From the NCBI GenBank assembly GCA_977017575.1, contig CDRNVI010000054.1, forward strand, positions 62,001 through 126,000: a stretch of DNA of 64,000 nt, written 5' to 3'. Each line of letters opens with the position of its first letter. Position 1 is the first letter of the stretch. The notes beneath the pieces are model-generated. The model was given only the letters and a program-made list of their open reading frames with translations. It made no database searches and was not told the DNA's origin. This document shows, one piece after another, positions 1 to 11,409 of this stretch. The position numbers were made by a program, and so were the translations under genes. The DNA comes from Paramoeba atlantica. Taxonomy: Eukaryota > Discosea.

Positions 1-3000
1 AGATCATCCATTTCCGCGGATCGGATACCAACTTCGCCTGAATCAGATGAGGACGAGGAGCTTGAAGATTCGGCAAAAAAGGACTCCAACGAAGAAGAGA
101 TAGAACCTACAACATCAATTGAGACAGATCCGGAAGAAGGGCTACGTGATGCGAACTTCCCAATAGCTAGAGACCATGTGATGCACTTATCTAGTAATTG
201 GGCTGTTGGCACAACGTGCAAGTTAGTGTGGAAGCGACAACTTGGTAACTTACACACATCACATGCAAAGGTGATTAGAAGATATTGTAGAAAGGACAAC
301 GTCACTTTAACTCTTGCATACTCCCCTTTTGAAGGAAAGGAAGGACCTAGCGGAACAACGTATATCCCTGCGAGACCGCACATATCCATTTTCGAGATAC
401 AGGTCATCAAAATGGTCCAAGCGCGAAAGAGCGAGATCCCCATGGTTAAATGCACCTCATGCCCATACGATTACGGCCTAGATAAAACCACTTTGCGGAG
501 CTTTATACCAATTGACCCTTCCTTCACAGCGCAACTGGTACACATCTTTCGAGACATTATTAAAGATTACTTAACCTGCGAAGTGCAAACCGAGAAGGAG
601 TCAATTTGGCACCGATTTTTAAACGCACCTAGAGACTCACTAAAGACGCTACGAAAGGCCCTTAAAAGAAAACAAAGAAGCACGGAGAGCCCAACGCCAG
701 ACAATGCTCAACATCGATCAGTTTCACAGAAGAAGGATGAAGAAGCTACCAGTGATATAAAATCAATCAAGAAAGCGCTGCTACATGCTCGAGCCGGGAA
801 CTTAAGTAAGGCGTCAAGAATTTTAGATAACGTTTATGTTGGGAACGCATTAAATGCGGATGAAAAAGCAGCTCTACTCGCAGCATTACATCCGCCAGGA
901 GGAAATCCACCAGAGCTCCCAGCAGACGCCCCGTACACTGCAAAGATAACTTCCGTAGAATTTCGAGAAGCGGTGAAGCAGCTGGCTCGCGGAGCGGCGC
1001 CTGGGGCAACTGGATTTGGTGAAGATCTTCTGAGGATATTGGCTGAAGATGAAATTTGCTGCAAAGCGATGACATGCATGGCAAGAGATGTGGTCAATGG
1101 AGATGTCCCGGATTCAGTTCGAACAAGATTAACCCGTTGCAGATTAATTGGAATAAACAAACCTGCTGGAGGATTGCGACCGATTGCCATGGGAGAAACC
1201 TTTACGAAGTTATGCGGAACTGTGCTCATGCAACGTCATCAGCAAGATCTAATCACACATTTTCTCCCCTTTCAAAGAGGAGTTCTTCACAAGAACGCAT
1301 GTGAAACCATAATACATGAACTCAGTGACGAGTACAATGATGGTAATTCTGTTCTTACTATAGACTTCACGAATGCTTTCAATACTCCCTCTCGTTTAGC
1401 TCTTGCGAAAGAACTATACCAAAATCCAATCTTTCGTCCCTTTCTTCGGCTGTTCTCTCTTGAGTACGGAACTCCTTCTGAATTACTCTTCTTCGCAAAC
1501 GACGCACTTCATTCGACGATCCAAAGTAGTTCAGGAGTTCGACAAGGATCTGCGCTCTCTAGCTTGTATTTTTGCGCCTTCCTGCATCCATGTTTAACGA
1601 AACTGGCAGCTCAAGCAACAAATGTGAAAGTTAAAGCGTATATTGATGATGTGACATTGTCTAGCAAAAATTCAAATGACTTAATGGAAGCCTTCTTCAC
1701 TTTGCGCAAACTCGCCAAAGACATTGGACTTGAAATCAATCCAAAGAAATGTAGGTTTTTGCAAGGTAAACATACCATCGAAATGCCGCGTTCGCTACTG
1801 CATGCCGGAATTCAAGGAACCCAAGGATGTGTGAAGGTTCTAGGTGCTTTTGTAGGTGAAAAGGAAGACGTTCGCATGAACTTAATTCAAAGTCAAAATA
1901 AGCATACCTGTTTATTCCGCAGGTTAAAGAAAATGGGTCCATCGAACCTCTCCCTTGCAATACTTTCAAAAAGTACGAATACCAGACTTGGGTACCTTTT
2001 ACGCGCACATCCACTGGATACAACATTCCAAATTGCCGAATCCTTCGATCAGAAGATAGATACCATCCTGGAACATTGGCTCGAAGTCCCTAAGAAAGTT
2101 CTCCAACCACTATGCTCACTGCCGTGGGATTTAGGAGGCCTGGGCCTAACTCCGTCTAAGCTCATCCAGAAGCATGCTTACGTACAATCTCGAAATATCA
2201 TTGAAGAGCAACAGGTAAACCCATCAGCTCCAGTGATACAAGAGACTGCTCCGCTTAATGACAAAGAGCTTGAAGAGTACGGGCCTGACCTTGATGCGGA
2301 AAATCTAAAAGAGAATCCTCAGAGCTTAAAGAAAACAGATGTACGACAGATCATTCGACATGTGCAAGAAAAGCAATTCCAAGAGATTTCCCAAGATCCT
2401 TTTTATAAGGAATTACTTCAACACACCCGTCAAAAAGGGGCATTCGAACATATGTGTTGTCTAACTGGATTCGTGAATCCCTATTTATTCCGCTATGCCT
2501 TACTTCTACGACTAGGACTTCATCCAAAAGAGATTCCCTCGTCTATCCCTTGCCCAGGTTGCCGAAATGAACAGAAAAGAAGAGACATATTTAGTCATGT
2601 AGTTGGATGCGTTCAATGTGTTGGTTCCAATGCAACTCGTAAGCATTCATACTTGTTACGATTTCTCTCGGATCTTTGCCTTCAAGCTGGACTCCCCTGT
2701 GTTCTAGAACCGCGAATCTTCTCGTCATATCGATGCTCACATTGCGGTGCCGAAGTATCACCAGCGCATATCGACAAGCATCCGTGCAGAAAGGAAAAGC
2801 TTATAAGAAGTGGCCCAGACATTGTGATTATGTGGCCGGATCGAGGAGAAGTGTATTACGATTTAACGATTGTGCATTCGTGTAGCCCCACTTTGCGTCA
2901 TGTACATAGTGGTGAGTTGTTTAAAGCGTCTATATTGCGAAAACATAATCGATATGTGAAAACAGGTATGTTCAAAGAAACTCAGTTTTTGTGTATACCA

Positions 3001-3195
3001 GCTTCGAATTTTGGTTTATTGCATGAGAATACGAAAAATTTAGTTGAAATACTTGCGGATCGGGCAAAGCTAGATAAAAAGACAACATTGAATCAATTTC
3101 AGTTGCTTATTGAAAAACTGTCTGCGCATACGATTTATACACAGCTGCGGCATCATTTACCCGCAGCGGATTGGGTTTCTCCTTTAAAGGAGTGA
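1..3195 (+). CDS. RLE-type LINE protein, subfamily I (RT plus restriction-like endonuclease), 5'-incomplete
   Basis: The frame is open from base 1, so the true start lies outside the window. An acidic linker (to about 170) precedes a small conserved domain with GTTCKLVW (about 205-230) and GPSGTTYIP (about 350). RT motifs follow: LRPIAMGE (about 1170), motif A VLTIDFTNAFNTPSR (about 1350-1395), motif B SSGVRQGSALSSLYF (about 1525-1570) and motif C AYIDDV (about 1638). After a thumb and linker come a CPGC...HVVGC zinc motif (about 2550-2615), a second CSHCG...HPC finger (about 2735-2790), and the nuclease core RSGPDIVIMW...VYYDLTIVH (about 2805-2875). RT with a C-terminal RLE is the R2/CRE-group LINE arrangement: the nuclease nicks the target and RT primes from it. 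The visible 1,065 codons are uninterrupted, so this copy may be functional if its 5' end is. No poly(A) is seen directly after the stop. Confidence 0.9.
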   Translation, partial: RSSISADRIPTSPESDEDEELEDSAKKDSNEEEIEPTTSIETDPEEGLRDANFPIARDHVMHLSSNWAVGTTCKLVWKRQLGNLHTSHAKVIRRYCRKDNVTLTLAYSPFEGKEGPSGTTYIPARPHISIFEIQVIKMVQARKSEIPMVKCTSCPYDYGLDKTTLRSFIPIDPSFTAQLVHIFRDIIKDYLTCEVQTEKESIWHRFLNAPRDSLKTLRKALKRKQRSTESPTPDNAQHRSVSQKKDEEATSDIKSIKKALLHARAGNLSKASRILDNVYVGNALNADEKAALLAALHPPGGNPPELPADAPYTAKITSVEFREAVKQLARGAAPGATGFGEDLLRILAEDEICCKAMTCMARDVVNGDVPDSVRTRLTRCRLIGINKPAGGLRPIAMGETFTKLCGTVLMQRHQQDLITHFLPFQRGVLHKNACETIIHELSDEYNDGNSVLTIDFTNAFNTPSRLALAKELYQNPIFRPFLRLFSLEYGTPSELLFFANDALHSTIQSSSGVRQGSALSSLYFCAFLHPCLTKLAAQATNVKVKAYIDDVTLSSKNSNDLMEAFFTLRKLAKDIGLEINPKKCRFLQGKHTIEMPRSLLHAGIQGTQGCVKVLGAFVGEKEDVRMNLIQSQNKHTCLFRRLKKMGPSNLSLAILSKSTNTRLGYLLRAHPLDTTFQIAESFDQKIDTILEHWLEVPKKVLQPLCSLPWDLGGLGLTPSKLIQKHAYVQSRNIIEEQQVNPSAPVIQETAPLNDKELEEYGPDLDAENLKENPQSLKKTDVRQIIRHVQEKQFQEISQDPFYKELLQHTRQKGAFEHMCCLTGFVNPYLFRYALLLRLGLHPKEIPSSIPCPGCRNEQKRRDIFSHVVGCVQCVGSNATRKHSYLLRFLSDLCLQAGLPCVLEPRIFSSYRCSHCGAEVSPAHIDKHPCRKEKLIRSGPDIVIMWPDRGEVYYDLTIVHSCSPTLRHVHSGELFKASILRKHNRYVKTGMFKETQFLCIPASNFGLLHENTKNLVEILADRAKLDKKTTLNQFQLLIEKLSAHTIYTQLRHHLPAADWVSPLKE

Positions 3196-3368
3196 CTTGA
3201 GAAAATTGGGTCATTTTTGGGGAGCTGATGTAAATAGATAAGAAAAGAGAGGTAACATACGAGACACTGAGAAGCATCGTTGGAGATAGTGTTGGTGCGA
3301 CTTTAGAAAAGAAAGGGCTATTAGTTATTAAGACCTATTAATTTACGTGATGAAATTTATACAATAAA
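3196..3368. other. Gene-free spacer after LINE I, ends in a short repeated motif
   Basis: No open frame of note. It presumably contains the 3' UTR of the preceding LINE without a recognisable poly(A). At about 3341-3362 it carries a TTTACGTGATGAAATTTA-type motif that recurs at about 32340 and 56990, and in diverged form at 4606, the left edge of DIRS element C. It is probably a relic of an element terminus. Confidence 0.4.
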
Positions 3369-4602
3369 GGCAACGCCATAGTAACTATTGATCTGAGAAA
3401 TGCTTTTAATTCTCCGAATCGAGACGAAATTGCAAAGTGCGTTTTCGGCTACGCAACATTACGCCCGTTCCAACGTCTCTTTGCAGCCGAATATTCAGAG
3501 CCCTCAGAATTACTATACTATGGAGCACATGGAAGGATGTGCGGCACCGTGAGTAGCGCAACAGGAGTTCGTCAAGGGTCGCCAATGTCAACACTTCTTT
3601 TCTGTGCTTTCATACAGCCGATTCTGGCCACAATTGCTAATGAATTCCCAAATATTAAAGTGTTGGCATACATAGACGACATTAGTATGGCGTCAGATGA
3701 TAGTGAAGCGCTATCCAAAGCATTTTTCCGACTGCAGGGACTGCTAGAACAAAGAAAGGTCCAACTGGCGCGCAACAAATGTATATTTTTTCAAGGAAAG
3801 AGCGGATCTGACACACCTGAAGATTTATTGCAAGCGGGAGTGAAGAAGGAAACGATTGCAATAAAAATATTAGGTGCCTTTATCGGAGAAGATATGCCTG
3901 TGAGCGAACTTTTGATGCAAAAGCTGGAGAAGCACAAAAATATATTTCGCCGGCTCCAAAAAATGGGGGCGAGCAATTTTTCATCCCTGATTTTGTCCAA
4001 GAGCGTTAACGTTCGTCATAGGTTTCACATTAGAGTCCACAAGCCTCAAGCTACCGAAAAAATTGCGTCGGAATTCGACACGGAGGTCGATAGAGTCTTA
4101 AAGTCGTGGTTTGGCAAACTATCGGATATGCAACTGAAGTGGGCCAGAATGCCGCTGAAAATGGGAGGTTTCGGCCTTTCATCAACTTATGCACTACGGG
4201 AAAATTCATATGCAGCTTCTCGTCACGCATCCTTAGAGCGCCGAAAAGTATATTCAGCTCAGGATGGGAGACACTTGGGGATGTCGATCTCGAGGGTAGT
4301 GCCGGACGAAGAAGGGGCAGTAGATCTCAAGTTGCACAAACAAGTGAAAGAAGAGCTGTGTAAAGATCCCAAAATCGGTAGAATTATATCAGCGACGTCC
4401 AGAAAAGGAAGCTACCAATGGATACACGCCACCGAAAGATACATCCCTCCAATGCAATTTACGCTTTCTGTGATGCCAAGGCTTGGTATTCGTCATCCCA
4501 AACTTCCCGACTCTCTACTGTGCCCAGGTTGCAGGACTCTATTAGATGCAGCTAGCGCTATGACCCACATACCTGGATGCGTACGCTGTTCTGGAATTAA
4601 TT
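3369..4602 (+). pseudogene. LINE II reverse transcriptase portion (5'-truncated, interrupted)
   Basis: In frame from about 3369: NAIVTIDLRNAFNSPNRDE is RT motif A, followed by TGVRQGSPMSTLLFCAFIQP (motif B, about 3565-3620) and AYIDDISMA (motif C, about 3666-3690). The thumb has NVRHRFHIRVH, and the linker leads to CPGCRTLLDAASAMTHIPGC (about 4520-4580). The N-terminal domain is absent, as in 5'-truncated target-primed insertions. Downstream the frame runs into DIRS terminal DNA, giving an artefactual tail to about 4757. It rejoins its C-terminus at 12912. Confidence 0.8.
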
Positions 4603-4792
4603 ATAGTTTACGAAAAGAATTGTTTGAAGAGGATTTGCAGGTTTTCTATATTATAGAGGGTATGTGTGGCCCTACGGGGCACATAATAATATTTTATTAT
4701 GATCTATTAATATGTGATAAATATGTGTATAGAAAAATTACAATTGTCACCTTGTAGTTTGTTTTTCACTCCCTATTCGCGTAAGGAAAGTT

Positions 4793-5932
4793 ATGACTTC
4801 ATCGACGCGTTCTTTACGGAATTTACGGAGTGTGTCACCCGGTGCAGACGAGCTCGCGCCTACCGAGCCGCTGCCTGCACAGGCTTTGAATCAACTATGT
4901 ACGGTTGTGAGAGAAAAGTTACTTGTTGCTCAAGGTGAAAGACCAAGTGTAAGAGTTCGTGCGGTATTTCGCAGGAAGGATGAACCGAACGAGCCCACAC
5001 AGATGCTGGAGGGGAAGATACGAAAGGAAGGATTGGAGTTGTGGGGGGTATGGTCCGACGAGCCAAATAAGGAGTATCCCTTTCCCTACAGCGAGTTGAA
5101 CTATTATCGAGTTGACATTCAGGACGAAATGCGTATTACGGAATCCGAAAACTTGCGTACTTCTAATGATCCGACTGCGGTATTACCGCGAACACAGACT
5201 ATGACATCTCGAGTTCCACGTCCGGTGACTACTACTGACCATGGAGAACAGGGATTGCCAGGAGACCTTTCTGCTAGTGAAACGACGCCCCCCATTCTTG
5301 ATCCCAATGCACTGGACCCGTACGAACCAATCACTTACGAACCATGGCTTCTAACATTGGATGAGGGTGGCTTTCGTACCCGAGACTTAATGCGCGAGTT
5401 GCGTGACGCTCCCGAGTTTGGATTAAGGGTCAATCAGTTCTTCCAGGATCGTTCTTTTGTGAAACAACAGGAGCGGAATTTTACGGGGATCTTTTGCAAG
5501 TGGATCGTATTGGCCCGTCAGACGCCCGGATGGAATCAGGGGGCTTTTATAGAAATGGGAAGAGCCATTGTTCAGATGCTTCGGGATGCATACTGGCGTG
5601 CACGTCGTGTTGATGTAGAGTTGGTCCACGAAAAATTACAGAAGGAGGTTCGGCCGAACGATAAATTTTACCATCACGTAAGCGATCAGCTTGCTGAACG
5701 ACAGAAGCACTATGCTCGAGCGTACACGACCTACACGGCGCAATCTACGGCAGCTCGTTCGTATCCTCAAGATTCGGGGTTTACCCGACCACCTACAACA
5801 TTTCGCAGAGGAGGGCTTTGCTTCGGATGTCGCTCGCCTGACCACATGTGGCGGAACTGCCCAAAACGCTTCCAACAGCCGGATTTTCGTTCAAGGGTGG
5901 CTGGCCCTGCGCACAGCGGCAAGAACTTCTGA
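4793..5932 (+). CDS. Gag-like protein with CCHC zinc knuckle (element C)
   Basis: 379 residues from an ATG. The N-terminal third is variable, followed by a conserved block (VRAVFRRKDEP ... EGLELWGVWSDEP ... YPFPYSELNYYRVD) shared with the gag of B, and more weakly with A and F. The middle has DPYEPITYEPWL and RDLMRELRDAPEFGLRVNQF, also conserved in A and B. A single knuckle CFGCRSPDHMWRNCP lies at about 5818-5862. The role is inferred to be RNA binding or particle formation. The 3' end (5848-5932) overlaps, in the -1 frame, the open frame that leads into RT. Confidence 0.8.
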   Translation: MTSSTRSLRNLRSVSPGADELAPTEPLPAQALNQLCTVVREKLLVAQGERPSVRVRAVFRRKDEPNEPTQMLEGKIRKEGLELWGVWSDEPNKEYPFPYSELNYYRVDIQDEMRITESENLRTSNDPTAVLPRTQTMTSRVPRPVTTTDHGEQGLPGDLSASETTPPILDPNALDPYEPITYEPWLLTLDEGGFRTRDLMRELRDAPEFGLRVNQFFQDRSFVKQQERNFTGIFCKWIVLARQTPGWNQGAFIEMGRAIVQMLRDAYWRARRVDVELVHEKLQKEVRPNDKFYHHVSDQLAERQKHYARAYTTYTAQSTAARSYPQDSGFTRPPTTFRRGGLCFGCRSPDHMWRNCPKRFQQPDFRSRVAGPAHSGKNF

Positions 5933-7350
5933 CAAAGTCCCACCCAAACGGCCAGTACAATCAGTTTCAAAAGAGGCAGTATAACAATAATGCCAGTATC
6001 AAAGAGGAGGAAACTACAAACCGAAGATTCAAACAGCCAAGCTGGGAAGGTCCACAGTGTTGTAAACTTGAAAGGGAGAATATTACGCTCCGGGCACGTT
6101 TACGGGGGAACGCTAAGCGTTCAAACAACACCGGAAAGAATGGAATTATTGCGACTATTGATGGGGGTCACACATATGACCGACGAAATACGGACTGCTA
6201 TGGATGCCATGTCCGAAATGTGGAGCAATGCGACATGGCAGAGCCGCGCGAGGCTGTGGGAGCGACTGAACGCATTTTGCAAGGGGAAGGGAATAACGCT
6301 CAACGCGATACACGCAGTAACGTTTCTGGCGAGTATGAACATCAGAGCGCAGGGAAAGATTACATACGCGCGAAGTCTCGCTACGTTGTTAAACCTCGCG
6401 GGCACGGAAACGAATCCGCTGAAATTCTATATAAAGTCGCTCCTAGCGGAGGGGGCGACCGAGCCAGTGCGGCAAATGAAACCGTTGACCCCCGAGTTAC
6501 TCCATCGACTTTGGCGACATCTCCCAAGGAGCGAAAAACATACCTTACTGCTCTCCTGGAAAGCAGCAAGTCGGTGGACCGAAACAGCAAGTTTGACAAA
6601 AGCGCAATTTCACGAGGTAACACCCCACCGAATAGTTATCTGGTGGGGCAGGAACACGAAAACGTCTCGATTAAATCCTTTCCGCCCTTCCATGTACACG
6701 GTGATAGAGGGACAGGGAACCAGGCAACTATACGAGTATATCAACCGATTGGGGCAGTGGGAACCCATGTCTCGGACCCCAGTATCCCAGGTCGACAGCA
6801 GAATTCGAGATATTCTAGGAAAGGGGTACGGAACGCACTCGGCGAAAAGGGGGGCAATAACACAACTGTTCGCCGAAGTGGTAAAAGGGACTCTCCGTCT
6901 AGACGAGGTACAACACCTAGCCAAACACCAGGCCCTGGAATCCCTGCTACGCTACAACGCAGATCCCGTGACGACGGCATTAGCATTGGGGACACAAAAT
7001 GCGACAAAGAAATTAAGAATTATTTAGATCCCGAAGTACTATTTTGCAAGTTTTTGGAAGATGTGCCACATGAAAAGGTAAGACACACGATTACGAGATC
7101 GAGAAGAACTTCGAGAGTCGCACAAGGGGAGGAGCTAAAGCTTCAGTTACACGTGAAGAAAGGTATTCCTAACATAGAGTTAGGAGATGTTAAGAAGATG
7201 ATGAATAATCAGACTCGTCAGCGCTTCGAGGACACGTGGTCAAAATTGACAGCATTGCCGGAAAGTCCGAGTCCGGCACCAAAAAGCAAATCGTTTTTGA
7301 ATACAAGAGATATTACAGAGCTGGTGGACGCAAGTTTTATTTCGAAGGTG
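5848..7350 (+). pseudogene. RT-RNase H reading frame, N-terminal extension, cut by RTE1 (element C)
   Basis: An open frame -1 relative to gag and YR runs from the gag 3' end through the whole YR gene. It then becomes recognisable as the RT N-terminal region (LQLHVKKGIPNIELGDVKKM, ITELVDASFISKV), as in A and B. The first possible start is GTG, not ATG, which argues for -1 frameshift expression from gag. A CCCAAAA heptamer, in phase C CCA AAA, lies at about 5859-5865. After 7350 the RTE1 microsatellite tail begins and the frame ends artefactually at 7503. Confidence 0.65.
5990..7027 (+). CDS. Tyrosine recombinase (element C)
   Basis: 345 residues from an ATG. The N-terminal core-binding part has ATWQSRARLWERLNAFC. 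The catalytic part has AASRWTETASL, GRNTKTSRLNPFRP, GTHSAKRGAITQLF (HxxxR) and LLRYNADPVTTALALG with the presumed nucleophilic Tyr in LLRY. This is the integrase of DIRS-order elements, which insert circular cDNA by site-specific recombination, so no long target duplication is expected. It is in the same frame as gag, 57 bases downstream, and lies wholly inside the -1 frame that continues into RT. Confidence 0.85.
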   Translation: MPVSKRRKLQTEDSNSQAGKVHSVVNLKGRILRSGHVYGGTLSVQTTPERMELLRLLMGVTHMTDEIRTAMDAMSEMWSNATWQSRARLWERLNAFCKGKGITLNAIHAVTFLASMNIRAQGKITYARSLATLLNLAGTETNPLKFYIKSLLAEGATEPVRQMKPLTPELLHRLWRHLPRSEKHTLLLSWKAASRWTETASLTKAQFHEVTPHRIVIWWGRNTKTSRLNPFRPSMYTVIEGQGTRQLYEYINRLGQWEPMSRTPVSQVDSRIRDILGKGYGTHSAKRGAITQLFAEVVKGTLRLDEVQHLAKHQALESLLRYNADPVTTALALGTQNATKKLRII

Positions 7351-7374
7351 ATAGTGATAGTGATAGTGATAGTG
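7351..7374 (-). repeat. Hexanucleotide 3' tail of RTE1
   Basis: Four copies of ATAGTG on the plus strand at the exact junction with the interrupted DIRS RT gene. Microsatellite rather than poly(A) tails are typical of RTE-group LINEs. RTE2 ends in an AATC-type tail and RTE3 in an AAC tail. Confidence 0.75.
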
Positions 7375-7840
7375 ATTACAGGCGGTTACCCTAGTACAAG
7401 GATGTCGCCTCCCCTGAGAAAGCAGGGGAACTTGGGGGAAGGAGCCTGGTCGCTGGATCATCGAAACTCTTGCGAGTTTCGAATAGGGTTTGCAAATCGG
7501 TGAGCGATTTGCTGCCTCCGCAGATCCTAGGACTTCCTTCCCCGGGCACGTGGAGAGCTAAGCCCTCGCTATTTGGCGAACTGGGTGTTAGCCCTGATTC
7601 ATTCCGAATGCCCCACGTCTCCCGAAGGAGAAACTAGTGCCATATTCGGGAGTATCAAGTCTCAGCTTCAACGGTTTTTGGCTCCTCAGCTTCAACGGAC
7701 CAAGTCTTCTAGGGTGTTATACCTTTGAGCGGACTTGGCTCCTCAGCTTCAAAGGGCTAAACCTCGGCTTCAACGAGCTCGTGTCTCTCCGAATTATGAC
7801 CCTAGCCCTGGAAAGCTAAAAAATAGGGAGCGAACAAACA
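7375..7840 (-). other. Structured 3' untranslated region of RTE1
   Basis: No coding potential of note. Perfect short hairpins are visible: CGAAACTC/GAGTTTCG with a 4-base loop (about 7464-7483), GCAAATCG/CGATTTGC with a 5-base loop (about 7492-7512), and AAAAAATAG/CTATTTTTT just beyond the stop (about 7819-7850). A CTCAGCTTCAACGG unit is repeated about four times between 7660 and 7780. These could serve RT recognition of the RNA 3' end. Confidence 0.5.
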
Positions 7841-10800
7841 CTATTTTTTCCGTATCGCGAATGGAGTTTTGCGTCTTCTTTTAAGATTAGTTTCTGACTC
7901 GTACAATTTAATTGCCTTATACCAGCATTTCTTATTTTGTGCTTTTGTTTTCCAATGTATGATAGGTCCCATATCTGCTCTTGAGAGCGCTGACTCTATG
8001 TTTCTCTGATATGTATGGGTTGTTTTCCTAGAAATGTACCTTGCCAATGTTTTGGCTTTGTATTTACCGAAGAGGATTTTATTTGGTACTCTTTCAGATC
8101 CCATTCTGGCGATGTGGCCCACAAAATGGAGTAGTCTGATATCAATTTTTGCCTGGAGTGGCCCCATACCGGATAATCTTAGGCTTTCTTTCTGGGAGAT
8201 GTACCTTGTCTTCTGTGACGCTGTTATTTCCTGCTTATGGTTTCGGCATCGTTGAGGTGTATTTATCACCCCCGGTATCCCCATTGCTACCTTCACTAAT
8301 CTGATGTAAGTTTTGTTAAGCTTCTTGAGTAGTTGTACCGTCAGTGCCCAAGAAATGCATCCAAATAGTAGTCGGGATACGACGCATGCTTCAAAAATAG
8401 TTCGCTTGGTTTTCTTCGAAATGGATCGGTTCTTCCACAAATGTAGGAATTGCTTTAAATTGCTGTAGGCACCCTTGATCCTATTCTTTATGTCTTTGTC
8501 GAGTGTTGTGTCTTCGTCTATAACTGACCCAAGGTAGATAAAGTTCCGGACTTGTTCTAGTTTTTCTTTTCGAATTGTGATGTCGGATGTGTAGTATGAG
8601 TTCGATTCTATCGGTTGGATAACTTGCGTTTTAGATTTATTAGTATTAATTTTAATACCCCATCTGTCCATGATTTCAGACAACGTACTTGTTGCCGTCT
8701 GCAAGTCAGATTTATCATCTGACCACAGCACGACATCATCCGCGTAGGCGAGAATTCCGACTACATCAGTTCCAGCTACGATTTCTCCTCGATTACTTCG
8801 GCCATTTGGGATTCGCCATTGTATGTTAATCCCTGTGTTTTTAATTTGCATGGATCTCCTGAGAATTGCGTCAAGAGTTGCGTTGAGGAGGGGACAACTC
8901 ATGGGACACCCTTGTTTGATGCCGTCTTCTACTTCGAATGTTGTGCTGGATGTCTCGCTGCCCACTATTACCGATGCCTTTGTTTCGTGGTATGTTGCTC
9001 GTATAGCGTGTAGTAGTGGACCTTCGACGCCCATGTTCTGTAGTACGGCCCATACAGCCTTTCGCGGAATTGTGTCGTACGCTTTTTGTAGATCCAAGTA
9101 TACTAGATACAAGGGAGTATTGGTGTTGCGTACCTTTTCAGTGATTCTCCGCAGCGTGAAGACGGCATCATCAGTCCCTCTGTTTCGTCTAAAGCCGTTT
9201 TGAGATTCATGCAATCTCCTATCAATGCGCGGTGTGATTCGACTTGTGAGGACAAGGGACATTATTTTGGATCCTGTATTCATAATGGAGATAGGGCGGT
9301 AAGATTGAGGATTGGATGCGCTTCCTTTCTTGGCTCCTTTGTAAATTGGTATTACTCTGGCATGGGCCCATTCCTCTGGGATTATACCGCCTTGCCAGCA
9401 TAGTCTCAGAACTCTTGTCATCCAATCGGTTGTTGCTTTTCCGCCGTATTTAAAAAGTTCAGGTGTGATGCCATCCTCTCCTGGTGCCTTTCTGTTTTTT
9501 AAAACAGAAATTGCAATTGCTACTTCCTCCTCAGTGGGAGGTAAGTCATTCTGCACTATTTCCAGATGTCGTATTTCATCACTAATTGGGGGGTACTTTA
9601 TCATTTGTATATCCTCCTGAATGGCTTCCAGGTTGAATAATGGGCGCTTGGGGTTGAATGACTCACAGAAATAGTCTCCAAAAGCATTTGCTTTTCCTTT
9701 TGGGTATGAAATTGGTCCATTTTTCGACAGGATAGCGGGATTGTCTTTCGTGGGTATTTTTGTTCTTTCTGTAAGCTCCTTGGCCGCTTGAAATAGTTTA
9801 TAGTAGTTTCCGTTCCTAGCTGCTGATTGGATCACATCTGCTTTTGACGCATAATAGGAACTTCTGGCTGACCTGAAAGCTCGTGATACTATTTTGCGCT
9901 TTGTCTCGTATTTTTTTATCGCTTCTTCCTTTTCTTCGGGATTTAGGTCTTGTTTTCGGCAGAACATCAATGCTTCCTGTTTATCTGATATGGCATCTAA
10001 TAGCTTTTCATCCACCCAATGATATTTCGTTTTTGCTTTTGGGTTTCTGCACGCCCTCTGGGCGGAGAGAAGCATAGCGGCTTTCAGGTTGTTCCACTCT
10101 GCTTTGACATTTTCACACGGTGCGTGATTCTTTAGTGCTGTGTCCATTAAACTCTTATACTCGTTTTGCTGTGGGGAATTGTATCTTAGTGCGTCAATGG
10201 CTATCTTTCTTTTTACATGGCTCGATTCACGTATTGGGCGGTAACTTAGCGTTGTGCATACAATACGGTGATCGCTTTCGTATGGCAGTCTTGAAAGAAC
10301 TCGTGTATTCTCATTCGTAACGTGTCTCTGTAAAAGTATGTAGTCGATTTGATTTCTGATGTCGCCGTTGGGGTGCATCCATGTCCACAAGTTTTCGCTC
10401 TTTCCGCACAACCCCGTGTTCGCAACCAAGGTGTTTGACAGCACGAATTTGTGGGCTCTGCAGAATTCGATTAACCTATATCCGTTGTCCGTGGTCCTAG
10501 TGCCAATGGCATTTTCTCCAACTATTGGTAAGAGATCTGGTGCACTTTTGATAATGGCGTTGAAATCTCCAAAGATGTGTGGTATTTCATCTTTGGGTCT
10601 GCATTTAAGTGCCTCTTCCAAATCGGCGTAAAATTGGTCTTTCTCCTTTTCCGATGTATCCTCAGTTGGCGCGTACACTGATATTGCGTACATATTGCGA
10701 GCATTTGAGGTTTTAAAACTCGCTGTAATAATTCGATCGGAGATTCCTTTGAAGCTGAGTAAAGCTTGTTTGGCCTTTGGAGATAAGAGGAACCTACTCC

Positions 10801-11409
10801 ACGACGAAAAAGGTTCTCTTTACACCCACTGTGTAGAAGTGTCCATCTCAAGTTTTGATGTACCTCGAATTCAATTTTATTCACCCCAGGAATTCGAATT
10901 TCTTGCACGGCGAGCATCTGTATATTGGAGTCCAGGGCCATGCGAGCCGTAGAGATAGCTCCTTCTACCCAGCTCTCTTCATCTTTTTTGCTGCAATTCC
11001 AACTCCTTACGTTATATGTCCCGACCGTGAAGCCTTTGGGGATGTATTTTTTCTTGATTTTCATAGTTTCTAAACGTTTCTTCCGAAAAAACCGGGACCG
11101 TCGTCTCCGCGGGAGTCTGCAGTATTTGCGATGTGAATGTGTACTCGTACGGACGCTGCGTATCTTTAACGCGATATTTTGGGATGCGGTCGGAGCCAAA
11201 GGTGGTGGAAGCGTCGGCGCCGTGATGCCAAAATTGTTGGCCAGTTCGTCCTCCTCAATAGTTTCCAGTGGATTTGAGTTCGTGTTCGGAGAGGTTTCCC
11301 CCATACATGTTTTCCTTTTTTTCTCCCTTTTAATACGTTTTGTGAACCAAGAACTCATGCGGTGTATCTCCCGTTTTCGATTCCGCTGCCCGCGTTTACC
11401 TCTTGACAT
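7841..11409 (-). pseudogene. APE endonuclease-reverse transcriptase of RTE1 (one frameshift)
   Basis: Read from an ATG at 11409 (another lies at 11439). A basic N-terminus leads to the endonuclease: TVGTYNVRSW, VQEIRIPG, then after the break YAPTED, HIFGDFNA, RNQIDYILL and YESDHRIV. RT follows with NRKAPGEDGITPE, YLDLQKAYDTIP, GIKQGCPMS, AYADDVVLWSDD (about 8720-8760) and IYLGSVIDEDTTLD. A one-base loss near 10797 shifts the frame between GCKENLFRRGVG and the downstream block, which resumes as LLSP.AKQALLSFKGISDRI in the second frame. Everything else is open, so the copy is fairly young. Confidence 0.8.

Noticed and set aside
7440-7520. A tRNA gene
   Set aside because: GAGTTTCGAATAGG looks like a T-arm, but no D-arm, anticodon arm or acceptor pairing could be assembled. 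The hairpins fit a LINE 3' UTR instead.
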